64,000 nt of DNA from assembly GCF_000002985.6 (NCBI RefSeq), contig NC_003283.11, positions 5,332,001 to 5,396,000 on the forward strand, read 5' to 3'. The position numbers and the translations under genes were made by a program. This document shows, piece by piece, positions 34,828 through 46,300 of this stretch; the first letter of the stretch is position 1, and each line of letters opens with the position of its first letter. Under the pieces are notes generated by a model, which saw only the letters and a program-made list of their open reading frames with translations, had not been told where the DNA came from and ran no database searches. This DNA is from Caenorhabditis elegans. Lineage: Eukaryota; Nematoda; Chromadorea; Rhabditida; Rhabditidae.

Positions 34828-36843
34828 TTATAGGTCTGGGCATCTGGGCTTGAAATGTTCTACACGGAGCAGCATACTTACAGGAAACGATGGTGTGGAC
34901 GCTGGGGCACCGTTTGGGAGTTTGACGTACACTTCGCAATAAATCTGAAAAATGCAACATGAAAAATTTCTTTAATTTGAGAATTTACAGCGCTAGAACC
35001 CTTCCAATAAACAACTAGGTCGGCATCAGTGGTTTGAAAATATCTCATGTAACAGTCATCTTGCCATGTACGAGGATTTGAAGCCTTTATTGAAGCTGAG
35101 AGCAATGGGAGTCTGAAAACTGGCTTTGTAAAAAGCAACCGACAGTGCTCACAAGTTTTGTAGTTAAACTAGTTTTCAGTTGTTTTTTCTAGGCTTTTTT
35201 ACGTTGGATTTCGCTGTGAAATGTTGCGAGCAAAAAATATTTTCATTTGTTTTACAACACCAAAGGCTTTAACGAAACATTTGACAATGTTTCGTGGTAA
35301 ATAAAAAAGTTACGTATGTACTATTATAAATAATAGTTTTTGCAGTAAAATTTATGAATAACCACTTCTCAGCATTTTTCCGATGCTTTCCCTCGCATTT
35401 CTACAGAAAACTCTGAACTCTGTGTGAACTCCGACGAAGTGCGACGATGTGCGACGAAGTGCGATGGAGGCAGAGCAACAAAAAAATGTTGTGATTTCTG
35501 TGGGAGTTGAATTTGCTGATATTTTTGTTTCTGGAGTTGTGATCCTGTTGAGCTAGTCGGTAGACGTCTGCGCACTTTCCGCGCACATTCTGCACCGATT
35601 AATTTCTTTTCTATTAATCGGCGCAGATTGTGCGCAGAATAGGAGCAGAATGTAGCCCTGCGTATTGCGCCGATTCAGGGCAGCCCTGCGTATTGCGCCG
35701 ATTCAACGCACATTCTGCGTCGATTAATTGAAAATAAATTAATCGGCGCAGAATGTGCGCGGAAGCCTACCGAGTAAACCGATAAAGAAATGTTTAGACT
35801 CAAGTTTAAAAATGTTAAACACTTTTAATTCTATTTTTAGGGCTTGTAGATTTTTGACTAAAATTTTCTCAAGCACTCATCGAGTACTAGGTTATTGCGA
35901 AGCAAGATGTCTTCAACATCCAGATACATAGTAAAGGGTACATAACTGACAAAGTAATAAGATTACTAATTTTTCTAAGAAATTGGCATTCTTGAAAAGT
36001 TGTATACAGATCTAATTAGAAAGTAGTAATATCGAATGGCGTTTTTGAACCAACTACAAGATAGTTTTCAGGTTTCGATAAACTTTTCGAGTCATAACAC
36101 AGGGTATCATTCTCGAACATTTTTAGTAACTGGAAATACTAAAAATTATAATCCCTGAACTAGACGATTTTCTTTTTGTTTCAAATTTTCACAGGATCAC
36201 GGAATTTCATATTAGTTTTTTACTTTTTGTTGAATCACCTACAACAAGAAACTGAAAAATCAGAGAATTTAAAAATCAGAGAATAGAAAAATTGTCTGAA
36301 AAACGCAAAAAAATCCACAGAGATGCTGTACGGAGCACATTTTCCGATCTTCCTTCCGATTAGCGATTTTTGTATATTTTTTAACATTTTCTCAAAGCTT
36401 CGTTTAAAAAATTGAACTTCAAGCTTTAAACGGCAAGTAAAACAATGAAACGCTCTAAATTCCCCTTTCATGAAAATGGGAAATTTCGACTTTTTGAGTT
36501 TCAATCGATTGGGGTTCAGAGCGTTATGTCGTTTCTGTTTCTTAGTTTCAATTATGAGTTTAAAGTATTAGCGTTAAAATTATAAATTATTTTCAATCAA
36601 AATTGAAACATTTTTAAATATACATATTAAGTCATACCACATTGTTGACAGTGTACTTCGCAAGTATCTTGGGCCAGGCAAATTGACTTATTGAAGTCCC
36701 GTATTCGGAGAAATTTAAATTTATAGGGCTCATGATGTTTGGTGGAATTTCCTAAATCATTGTTTTTTTTTAAATAATGTTTGTGAATAACTTACTTGAG
36801 CGGTGCTCATCAGAGGCGCTAAAAAAAGCGAGAGGATGATCAT
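34828..36843 (-). CDS. Small secreted protein, family not recognised
   Basis: Proposed exons on the minus strand: 36843-36796, 36751-36657, 35112-34989 and 34944-34828 (TAA), about 127 residues. Exon 1 is a clear signal peptide (MIILSLFLAPLMSTAQ) with a perfect GTAAGT donor. Exon 3 (ASNPRTWQDDCYMRYFQTTD ...) and exon 4 (IYCEVYVKLPNGAP) join in phase. Exon 2 is uncertain: its donor is set at GCGAA/GTACAC to keep frame, but another frame of the same DNA reads CLAQDTCEVHCQQCG, which looks more like secreted protein. The last exon contains a strong internal GTAAGTATG donor after TPSFP, so the true C-terminus may lie elsewhere. The 1.5 kb intron holds a palindromic repeat. The gene converges with the preceding one. 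Confidence 0.5.
35560..35765. repeat. Double hairpin repeat with GCGCAGAATGTGCG arms
   Basis: Two adjacent inverted repeats: GCGCACATTCTGCACCGATT (about 35580) against its partner at about 35613-35635, and CGCACATTCTGCGTCGATTA (about 35707) against 35738-35760. Between them GCCCTGCGTATTGCGCCGAT TCA is directly repeated (35655-35677 and 35683-35705). Lies inside an intron of the minus-strand secreted gene. Confidence 0.85.
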
Positions 36844-37304
36844 CTCAATGGGAAACTAAGAGAGAATCGAGAGATTTTTAGTCGATTGGAGAACGTTTGA
36901 GATTTATTTTGTGGAAATGAGCTCTCAGAAAATTTTCTGGGCGGGCATAAATAGGCGTGGTTTATTTCCAGATGTACATGAGCTTTAGGAAAGTAGGCGT
37001 GACTTAGAAAATGAAACGTTGCTAAGAAAATTAAGTTTGAGAACTCAGAGCGGAAATTGGAGTATTGTACAAGGCTGAAGGAACAAGAAAGTTTACTACT
37101 TTTAAGGTACTGGAAAAACTCTGCATTCTTTGGAATAGTTGATTTAATTGAAGAAATCACTAAAAAACACAATGTGTGTTCAATTTGTATTTCAACTTAT
37201 CGCATAAGATTTGGTCGATACTCATTATGTGCTTATCTTGGGAAATTTTTAAAATTACAATTGAAAGTTTCAAATGATTGTAAGTGCTATAGAATATTAC
37301 ATAT

Positions 37305-39500
37305 AGGTGTGTTTGTTATCGACTAGGCTTCTCACGATGACCGACAGAAATTAGATCAGTTGTCTTTCTATTGATCAGAGGAAAAACCTGCAAACACTCC
37401 AAACCTCTCTTAAAACCCTTTATGGTTTCCATTTTGTTTTGCTACAGTTTTTCCCTTGAAACTACGAAAACGGACACAATTTTTTTGACTGACTTCAACC
37501 TCATTATTATTTATTTGAAAAAAGCTTTTAGCGATTTGGCTCTATTATACGTGTATTAAACGGATAGTCTCGTCCGCAAATCGAAAAAACATAGAAATAA
37601 TGTGGTTTGCTATGGATACCCGAGTTGTCCGTATGGTTGGGCCAAGCTTTCCGAATGACGAAGTTGAATATGATGAAGAATTGAAAGAAGGGATTTGAAA
37701 GAAATAAATGAAACGTGTCATACAAAAATAAAAATGAACAAACTAAATTAGTAGAAGTAAAACACGCTCTGATCTTTCGTGATAAACATAGCCATATAAA
37801 GTCAGAGAACAATCTAGAGGTCACATTTTCACGGGCCTCGCAAAGCTCTCTAAGCATAAAGATGGGGTGATGGCAATGTTGGAAGTTCTTCAGTCTTTTT
37901 TAAGCGAACTTGTATAAGTTGTCGCTAGGAAAATAATTTTTTCTGATATTATGATGTTTCTAAAAATACTATTTTTTGCCTTATGTGGTTGGAATCAGGT
38001 CTTGTCGTCATCAACCGACAACTAACTAGTTGGTTGCCTCTTAATGAAAAGATCATCGAGAAGTTGGCAATTTGACCAAATTAGAAAGCCGAATTGCAAG
38101 TTTGAGAGTATAATGATCGTATTGGTATTTATATCTCTACACAAAGTTTGAATTCCCAAGCTTTCTCTGCCAGAACGAACTGTGTTTCAAAAACTGGATG
38201 AGAAGCTGAAAACACGTTCAGACAATTTTTATTGCAACTTTTTTTTTCAGAATATGCAGTCTGAAATTAAGATATTGATTTTATCTAAGCTTGGATTGTA
38301 AGGTTGAGCATGCTTTTAGCATGCACTGTACCATCCCAGGTGTGTTTTTCATTGACTCGTCATAAATATACTTCTCCCGATGACTGACAGTGAGTAAGGA
38401 TCTTGGTTTGTTAGTAATGCTTTCATATTCGTATTTGTTTTGGCATAATTATTTTTCGTTTTCACATAGTTTTGTTACAGTTTTTCTGTGAAACTACGAA
38501 AATGGACACAATTTTTTGTGACTAACTTCAGACTCATTATTATTTATTGGCAAAAAGCTTTTAGCGATTTCACTCTATTATACGTGTATTAAACGGAGTG
38601 GTCCGTTTGATCGGGCCAAACTTTCCCAATGACGAAATTGAATGGTATGAATAATGTAAAAAGGGATTTGAGAGAAATACGTACTACAAAAAATAAAATG
38701 GATAAAGTGAACGAGAAGTAAAGAAAACCTTTAAAAACGTTGGGATTGATTGTAATTGCATCTTGCGTTAAAACCTCCTGTTTTATGTGAGAATAATGAT
38801 AAATGGGAAACATTATACAAATTGTAGTTCTTTGTTCCAATGTATCTGTGACTGTTGCGGGAATTTTCAATCCGACAGTGCTTTCTTGTTCAATGAGAAA
38901 TTCTGCTGGGTTGTTTCGTAGAGTGCCAGCGAGCTATCCCAGGTGTGTTTGTCATTGACATCGACTTCTCCCGATGACCAGCAGAAAGTAGTTCAATTTT
39001 GTTTTTTTTTACTTATCAGCGCCAAATCTTGCTAACATTCATAGTCTATCACATCCCGAGTGTTCACCAAACTTTGTTTGCCCAATTTTTAACCCAAGTA
39101 GACGTTTGCCGAAAGTTTGCGATGGTAATTTCATCATTTGTCAAATTTCAGAGAGTTAGGATCCCACATCTTATAGTTGATCTGACATTATGATTGATCG
39201 CTCCCACTTTGTTTTGCTACAGTTTTTTCTTGAAACTAAGAAAACGGCCACAATTTCTGTGACTGACTTCAGACTCATTATTATTTATTTGAAAAAAGCT
39301 CTTAGCGATTTGGCTCTATTATACGTGTATTAAACGGATAGTCTCGTCCGCAATTCGGAAAAACGAGGAAATAATGGGGTTTGCTATGGATACCCGAGTG
39401 GTCCGTTTGATCGGGCCAAGCTTTTCGAATGACGAAACTAATTAGTATAAAAATTAGAGAGAAGGGATTTTGAAGAAATGTATTACAAAAACTAGAATGG
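37305..39500. repeat. Three tandem copies of a 0.6-1 kb unit
   Basis: Each copy starts near GTGTGTTTGTTATCGAC / GTGTGTTTTTCATTGAC / GTGTGTTTGTCATTGAC (about 37309, 38340 and 38942), followed by CTTCTC(A/C)CGATGACC. Each then carries TTTTGCTACAGTTTTTC, GAAACTACGAAAACGG, CTCATTATTATTTATT, AGCGATTTGGCTCTATTA, ATACGTGTATTAAACGGA and GGGCCAAGCTTTCCGAATGA blocks. Copies are about 1030, 600 and at least 560 bases long. Copy two lacks the CTCGTCCGCAA...TGGATACCCGAG stretch that copies one and three share. Confidence 0.85.
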
Positions 39501-39689
39501 ATAAAGTGAAGGAAAAGTAAACCAATATGTCATTTTTCAAGTTATTGCGTTTCCATTAGAGCACAAAAAAGCCGCTTAAAAAATAGACTCATATGCAAAA
39601 CTAATAGGGAAAATACGGCATATTATTTCACAAATTCTACATTCACAAAACTTTCTACAGGTATCTGCTTTCTACAAAAAAGTTTAACG

Positions 39690-39942
39690 GCTAAAGACAA
39701 GGAAGAAGAAATCAAAGCATTCACCACATTCAACAGGTGGAGAACTCGGTGTAACCAGGATTTTCACCAGATACGTTCTAACGGAACCAGATGAATTCAC
39801 CAGCCGATTCATCAGGTAAAATTTCATTTCATGCTGCCTTTTATTTTGTTGAGTGATTACATCAGAAAAATGTTTTGTGCCAATATCAAGGATGTATTAG
39901 ATATGGGATTAGACGATTACGTCTACTTGGGACCGTTTCGAT
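39690..39942 (+). other. Coding-like two-exon fragment, unassigned
   Basis: A frame reading STGGELGVTRIFTRYVLTEP then DEFTSRFIR ends at AG/GTAAAA (about 39811). It joins in phase to KMFCANIKDVLDMGLDDYVY, LGPFR and TAA after an acceptor at about 39865. No ATG or signal peptide is visible and the upstream frame is closed. The sequence after the TAA, read one base on, still looks protein-like. Probably a decayed gene; family not recognised. Confidence 0.35.
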
Positions 39943-40417
39943 AAAACAAGAATGGGACTGAAATTGTTCACATCAAGCCATTCATCGGGTTGAGGATTAT
40001 ATTGGGAACTATTGTGAGTTTCAAATTATGTCTATGCAATTCTAAAAGTAAAGGAAATCAAGATACAAACTACAAGAGTTGAGCAATGAAAGAGTATTTG
40101 TCCAAGTCCAAGTATAGTTTGATCGTAATTCCAGGTTTCATTCATCATCGTTGTGCCAATCTTTGGAATTTTTTGCTAGCGAAGAACTTTCAATGTTTTT
40201 TTCCGTAGAGTTGCTGCAAACCACCCGATAATATTTATGTACATACAGTTAAAATGTCGATATCTACATATGTATATTCCTAAATCTTTCAACATCTTCC
40301 AATCCACATCATTCTTGTCCCGCCCCTATGTGCTACTAAGCAACAGCCTCATTATTCCCCGATTTTCACTTTTTCCTCGACATATATTTTCATTCATCTC
40401 CATTTGTGAACAACAAG

Positions 40418-43354
40418 ATGACTTCTATCCACCTTCTTCTCCTCCTTACCATGTGCACTCCTGTCGCTGAGACAAACTACCAGGTACATTGGTTAAATAT
40501 TTAGAAATATATTTAGATTTTGAATTGTTTTAGCCAAGCGATCCGGCTCCTTTTGACACGTTCTGTACTCGCGAGACCAGCACAACCACGGCAACGGAAT
40601 CAACCACTGTAAGTGTAGCACTTTTCCTTATACAAGTAGACATGTTTCCAAAACAGATATCGATCATAAAATGATAGGTAGTGCTTGGTAGGAAATGCTT
40701 GGTAGAAACAAGGTACACGTATAGGCATCTAAGCTCTGGTGTTTTAATTTGAAACACGTTTACATAACATTTTAACTTTCTAACATTGAGATTTTGTATA
40801 TTCAATATTTCCAGTCTAATTAAATGACACATGAGGACTGATTTAAGATTCTTAACTATAGTTATAAATGTGTATTTCGCACCAGACGCAAAATTTTCGC
40901 GCTCTGAGCTCATCCGATCCGAGTCCACTCAGCGCTCTGATCAATTCTCTTTCGCAAAATCACAAAAGTTTGCTTTTCGCGTGGAAGGGAATCGATCAGA
41001 GCGCGCAGAGGGCGCGGATAGGATGATCTCAGAACACACAAATTTCTCGCCTGGAGCGAGATACATTCCAGTTGCGTCGCGTCCGCGCGCCGGGAGCTAC
41101 TTTTTTCCGAACACTTATATCTCAACTGCCTTTAAGGATCTAGCCATAGTGTTAGCTTATAAAGTAATAGTTTAATAGTTACTGGACTTAAACTTATAGC
41201 TGACAATATTTCAAAACTTAGTTGTCAACAGTTCTAAGTGTATCTACCTTTTTTCCATATTTAGCTTTCAGTAATGCATTAGACAAATATTATGTGCTTT
41301 AAGTTAGCTTATTCGTTGCAATTCTTTGTTTTCATAAAACGTTTTGAAGTTGATGCCGGAAGCTCGATAGCCACATCTATCCTGTTGCCCCGCACATACA
41401 AGTTTATGTGATTTACATTTGGGTATCCATGGATATATATGTATATAGGCCTCATTATTTGTTTCTTTTCAATCGTATGTGTCTGAGAAAAAGACATGAC
41501 ACGACGATGAAACTGTTGCTTGGAAACTGAATCACAAAACTCAATTCAGGTATCCACGCCGACCACCGCCACGTCTTCAACTCCTGAACTCTCCTCTTCA
41601 AACTCGCCATCGGTATGTAACAACTAAATCACCTCTCATAAAATATTTCAAGCCTAGATGCAACAGTTATAAGTGTATCTACATTTTTTCCAAATTTCGC
41701 TGAGATTTCGGGAGGTGCCGGCCGTCAGGCAGGAGTTCTGAAAATTGATAGCAAGTGACGCTTTCAAAAATACATTAGACAAATATTTGTTTTCATAAAA
41801 AGTTTTGAAGCTGATGTTGAAAGCTCGATAGTCACATCTATCCTGTTGCCCAGCACATACAATTTTATGCGCCCGGGTATCCATGGATATATGTACAGGG
41901 CCCTCATTATTTGTTTCTTTTCAATTAAATATTTCTGGCTATGAAAAAAAAAATGAAATTGTTGCTTGGAAACTGAAACACTAGACTCAATTCAGGTATC
42001 CACGTCGACCACCGCTACGTCTTCAACTCCAACAACTGAAATCTTCTCTTCAAACTCGCCATCGGTATGTAACAAGTAACCTACCTCTCATTAAATATTT
42101 CAAAACTTTAGACCGAAACTACTACCTGCGCTTCGCCAACTACTTCAACAAACGGACACTTGACTTCTACTACTGATGTAATAAAACTTTTTTTTTTATT
42201 TCTAAGAGAATTCAGTGTTAAATCAATCAATTATTTTTTCAGGGAGCTGCAACATCTCCAATCAAAACAGAGGTACTCAATAAATACTACATAGTTTGTC
42301 AACAAAAAAAATTAAATTTTCAGACTCCTAAACATCAGATATGCTTTACCCCGAACCAAGCTACCTTCAGCAGAAATAGCACCCTGGTAAGAAAAAACGA
42401 TTAGTGAATGAGAATACAGCTTAAAGATGGAGTAGAGCCACTGGGGATTTCGTCTAAATGCACTTATAATGATCCAAAACAACCGAATATCATAATAAAA
42501 CACTCCAAAACATTTTAGATTTTTCATAATTTCCGGGTAAAGTTTTGGCAAATTGCCAAAATTTTGAAAAATACGATCTTTTAAGGGAATTTAAAGAAAT
42601 GTCGCATGTTTCGACCCCTACAATGTTTTTATACAAATAATTTAAAGAAAATTTTTAAAAAAAATGTCGAAAAATAATTTGTTTTTTGTCGTCTTCCAAA
42701 ATTATGAGTGGCAAAAACTGAATTGCCACTTTTTGACACTAACAAAAAAATTTTCAAACAATTTTTGAAAAGTTTTATTATGATATACGGTCATTTTTGG
42801 ACCATAGGAGTGGTTTTTAACAATTTCCTCACTGGCGCTACTCCACCTTTGAAATGACAATTTCTAAAGTAAAAGTTTTGTATTTAAAAGTTAAAAGTTA
42901 GAAAATAATTCCGTTTATTTTCAGATCCAAGGCACGTGCATCACCAAGCCGTTCACTGGATACGCTATGGCTATCCGGCGCCAAGATGACCTGGAAGAAC
43001 GGGACTACTCGAAGATTCTCACCTTCAAGCCAATTGTGTTCTATGAGAAGGCCAACGAGACAGGACCACACTTGTACTTGGAAAACCACCGCGGGCTGAA
43101 TGTGATCTTCGTCTTCTACAACAACAAGAAGGTAAACTTGTGTTCAATAAAAAGCATCAAAAATTTATTTTTTCCTTCAGAACGTCGTCATTCTGGATGC
43201 AAGTCAGAAAAACAACTGCGCCAACGACAAAGCCGATTGCCTACCCTTCGAGTACCGGGACATCAATGCATTCATATACCACATATGCTGGGACAGGGAC
43301 ACGCATGCGGACGGAAACTTCATCGATGCTTTGCTTGAGAAAATGCTGTCGTGA
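40418..43354 (+). CDS. Secreted protein with Ser/Thr linker, family not recognised
   Basis: Nine exons, all in phase 0: 40418-40483, 40534-40608, 41550-41612, 41996-42064, 42112-42177, 42243-42272, 42324-42386, 42925-43131 and 43181-43354, giving 270 residues. A signal peptide is clear (MTSIHLLLLLTMCTPVAE). Exons 2-6 encode a Thr/Ser/Pro-rich, mucin-like linker. Exons 7-9 form a compact domain with ICFTPNQATF, GTCITKPFTGYAMAIRRQ, LENHRGLNVIFVFYNNKK, NNCANDKADC and IYHICWDRDTHADGNF; six Cys suggest disulphides. Exons 3 and 4 are duplicates (VST..TATSSTP...SSNSPS) within a tandem repeat of exon plus intron. Symmetric phase 0 exons allow gain or loss of linker units without frame damage. Codon use in exons 8-9 is GC-richer than elsewhere in the window, suggesting good expression. 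Confidence 0.85.
40865..41090. repeat. Imperfect palindrome, about 95-base arms, in intron
   Basis: Left arm ATTTCGCACCAGACGCAAAA ... GCGCTCTGATCAATTCTCTT pairs with the right arm read backwards (GAATCGATCAGAGCGC ... GGATGATCTCAGAACACACA AATTTCTCGCCTGGAGCGAG). The loop of about 40 bases is CACAAAAGTTTGCTTTTC-like. It lies in the 0.94 kb intron of the secreted gene and is a MITE-like fold-back element. Confidence 0.85.
41222..42066. repeat. Tandem duplication of intron plus exon, about 430 bases
   Basis: Blocks 41222-41612 and about 41661-42064 match in order: CAACAGTT(C)TAAGTGTATC, TTTTCATAAAACGTTTTGAA, GCTCGATAGCCACATCTATC, CTGTTGCCCCGCACATACA, GTATCCATGGATATAT, TTGCTTGGAAACTGAA, then the exon GTATCCACG(C/T)CGACCACCGC. 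The second copy carries an insert with GGAGGTGCCGGCCGTCAGGC near 41713. Confidence 0.9.
42423..42850. repeat. Palindromic TIR element in intron 7
   Basis: Left end AAAGATGGAGTAGAGCCACT (42423) and right end GGCGCTACTCCACCTTT (to 42850) are inverted. Internal halves mirror (CCGAATATCATAATAAAACA against TTTTATTATGATATACGGTC). The internal order is shared with the 13.75 kb element. It is almost entirely within the 42387-42924 intron. Confidence 0.85.
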
Positions 43355-46300
43355 ACACTTTAGTTATGTTCTCGGTAATTTGTCGCAACTTATCCACCAA
43401 CTTTAGCAACTTAAGCGCCAATTTTACCCTTCCGCAACTTATCCGCCAACATTAGAAACTTTTCTACCAATTTTATATTCTCGCAACCTTTAAGCTATCT
43501 TTAGCAACTTCTTTCCCGACTTTAGCAACTTTTTAACCTAGTTTAGCCAATTTTTTAAAAATTTTCAGTGCAACCTTCTGTGCTTAGCATTTCTAAAGTT
43601 GCTAAAGTTGGTAGATAAGTTGCGGCGATTTGCCGAGTTAATAGTAGGGTTTTATTGAGTGGGAAATCGTCTTTTATAGTAATTATAACCCGTTGTAATT
43701 TGGGACCATATTTATTGATTTTTTCTTCATTTTCTGTTTTATAAAACATTGAAACATAATCAATCAGTATTTAAAAAAGTTTTTTAAACTGTTAAAATAT
43801 AGATTTTTAGGTCAATTTGCAGTTTCAGCGAGTTTCTATCCGATTACCAAGTTTTTTGAATAAAAATGTCAAAGAATTGAAAAATCATGTTTCAAATTAT
43901 TAATCAAAGGAAAAACATGAAAAAATGAAAAAAAAAACCCAATCAATATTGCCGAAACCGCAAAATGCTAAAAAATAAATTGTGTTATATTAGAGGGGTG
44001 CAATACTAATAGAAAAATACGAAATACGGTAAGCTGTGATTATGTTAGTTAATCCAACAGTTTGTGTTCTTATTTAACGTTTCAATACTTTAATTCAAAC
44101 GAACAGAAATTATTATTTATATGTCCAACATTTGCAAAATCAGGTAATTTAATGCGTCAATAATTTTAAACTTCAGTTACCCCGGAAGGTTTTAGTTGCT
44201 GTTTTGTGTTTATGAGTGATTTGATGGTAATTGTTCCAATAAAAAAAAGAAACATATGACTTCTTGCACGATTTAAACTTAATAAAAGTAGTGCTACTAT
44301 ACAGGATAATCTGCACCATTTCGATTGTCATCATTTTGTTTGCAAGAATTTGTTATTGGAATTCTAAATTGAAAATATTATCTATGCATTTTATTGTCAT
44401 TCTTCAATAGAATGTACGGAGAACATTTTTAATTTTTCAAAAAAAAACGTATAAAATGTGTATCAATGTCATTTTTCAAGATTTCTTTGGTAACGTATAC
44501 TTAACCTAAAATTGACAATTCGAGTGTTAAATTTAACAATATAACTTCAAGTTTGTTCAAAAAATGACATGATTTTGAAAGTTGAAAGATGATATCACTA
44601 AAATTAAAGGTGTGAAAAATGAGTTATAATAGGTGTCAATTTTATTTTAACCAAAATTTTCATATTTAGGCCTATTTTAAGCAATAACTTAAGTTTTCGT
44701 CGATTTTTGAGCTTTCACGTTTCAATATTATCCTCTATCGAATGACGCGTTTCCTATTGAAAGAGTATTCCCTTTTTGGAAATTTATATTTTTAATGAGG
44801 TCATCGGAGTTGCAAATGATGTTCTCTTCTAAAACTTTATGAGTCCCTCCCGATCCGGATGTTCAAAATTTCCGCTTTTTAGATACTTTTTTATCTCTGA
44901 AAAGTCACTGAAGTGTTCCAAATGGGCTCCTACGTTTGAAACATTTTTTATATAATTTTAGTATTTCCTTATTCAAGCATGATGTGATTTTAATGATGAG
45001 ATAGATTCTGACTAAATGTTCTGAGAATTTTATTTTTGATTTATGAAACCCGAAACTCACTAAAACAACAAAATATAATTCAATCCTCACATATTATGAT
45101 GTATAACAATTTATAAAATTTATAAAATTTATTTAATAAAAATCTGAAAACACTGGTTTTCTTTAAAACTAAATTATAAACCTTAATGTTCAAACTACAA
45201 ATTTTCAGAAAAAATTTGTTACTTTTTTCAGCAACAATTACTTTCAGAAAGGTCAAAACTGATCCCTTCATTTCAAAAATTCTTATTAATTCGTTTCTGA
45301 CGTATTTTGTTTTCTATGGGTGTTATAAATGAGTTGAAGTGTAGATCTCAATTAAATTTAAAATTGGATAAAAATGAACTTCGAACTTATTTGGAACGGA
45401 CTACTGTAATGGGAGTGTAAAATTCAACGGAAAATAACTTTTTTGTGTTTCACAATTTTTCAGTCATCCTGTCGGCTATGCAAATGCTTATATTTCCTAG
45501 TCATGTATCTTTGTACTGCTTCAAATGTTCATTGCATCAAAAAAAAAACATCTAGCAAAAAGATGTAGGCTATAGCAACTAATTTATTCAACTGATTTTT
45601 TTGGAAACAAATTTTGTCAGATTATTTTGAAGCAGTGTAAAAAATCACAGAAAATCACATTCAAAAAAAGTTGCAACAATTTTTTGGACACTTGCTTGTA
45701 AGCTTCAAGCTGTAAGCTTCAAGCTATAAGCTTCAAGCGCCCGATTTTGAGATTTTTCATAGTAAATATATTCCTGGGCAAAATTCTGGGCGTCACTTTA
45801 GAAAAATAATTTCAAAAAACTAGGCAAATTTTTCAAAAATCATTCATTGAACATTTTTTTAAATGTTATAATTTTCGCATGTAAATAAATTGCAATAAAT
45901 CGTCTAAAAATGGTTTATTATCATCCTGTGAAAAAATTTTAAATGTAGCAACTATGTAAAACTTGAACTGCGTGTAAAATATTTTTTAAAAATGTTTTTC
46001 TGCTCAATCCTGGAGAATTTCAGTTTTAATCGCTTGGAATTTTAGAAAAATCACCAAAAATCCAGGAACACTCATAATTTTGACCGTCACTGTTTGTTAC
46101 TGTTAAATCAGTGTTGTAAAGTGTTTTCAAGAAACAAGAATAATTTTTTCCAAAACTATAATTTTAAAAACCTCCCCCGATCTTAATAATTTTCCATCTC
46201 ATTATATTGTTAAATTGCCTTTGAAATGTTTTCACAATATTATCCAAAAGGAAAATCATCTTCTGCTAGTAGTAAATACAAATACCTTTATATCATGCGA

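Larger units (their letters stand above)
36844..40417. other. Intergenic with triplicated unit
   Basis: No protein gene is supported. The main content is the three-copy unit at 37.3-39.5 kb. A coding-like fragment at about 39690-39942 is listed separately. Confidence 0.6.
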
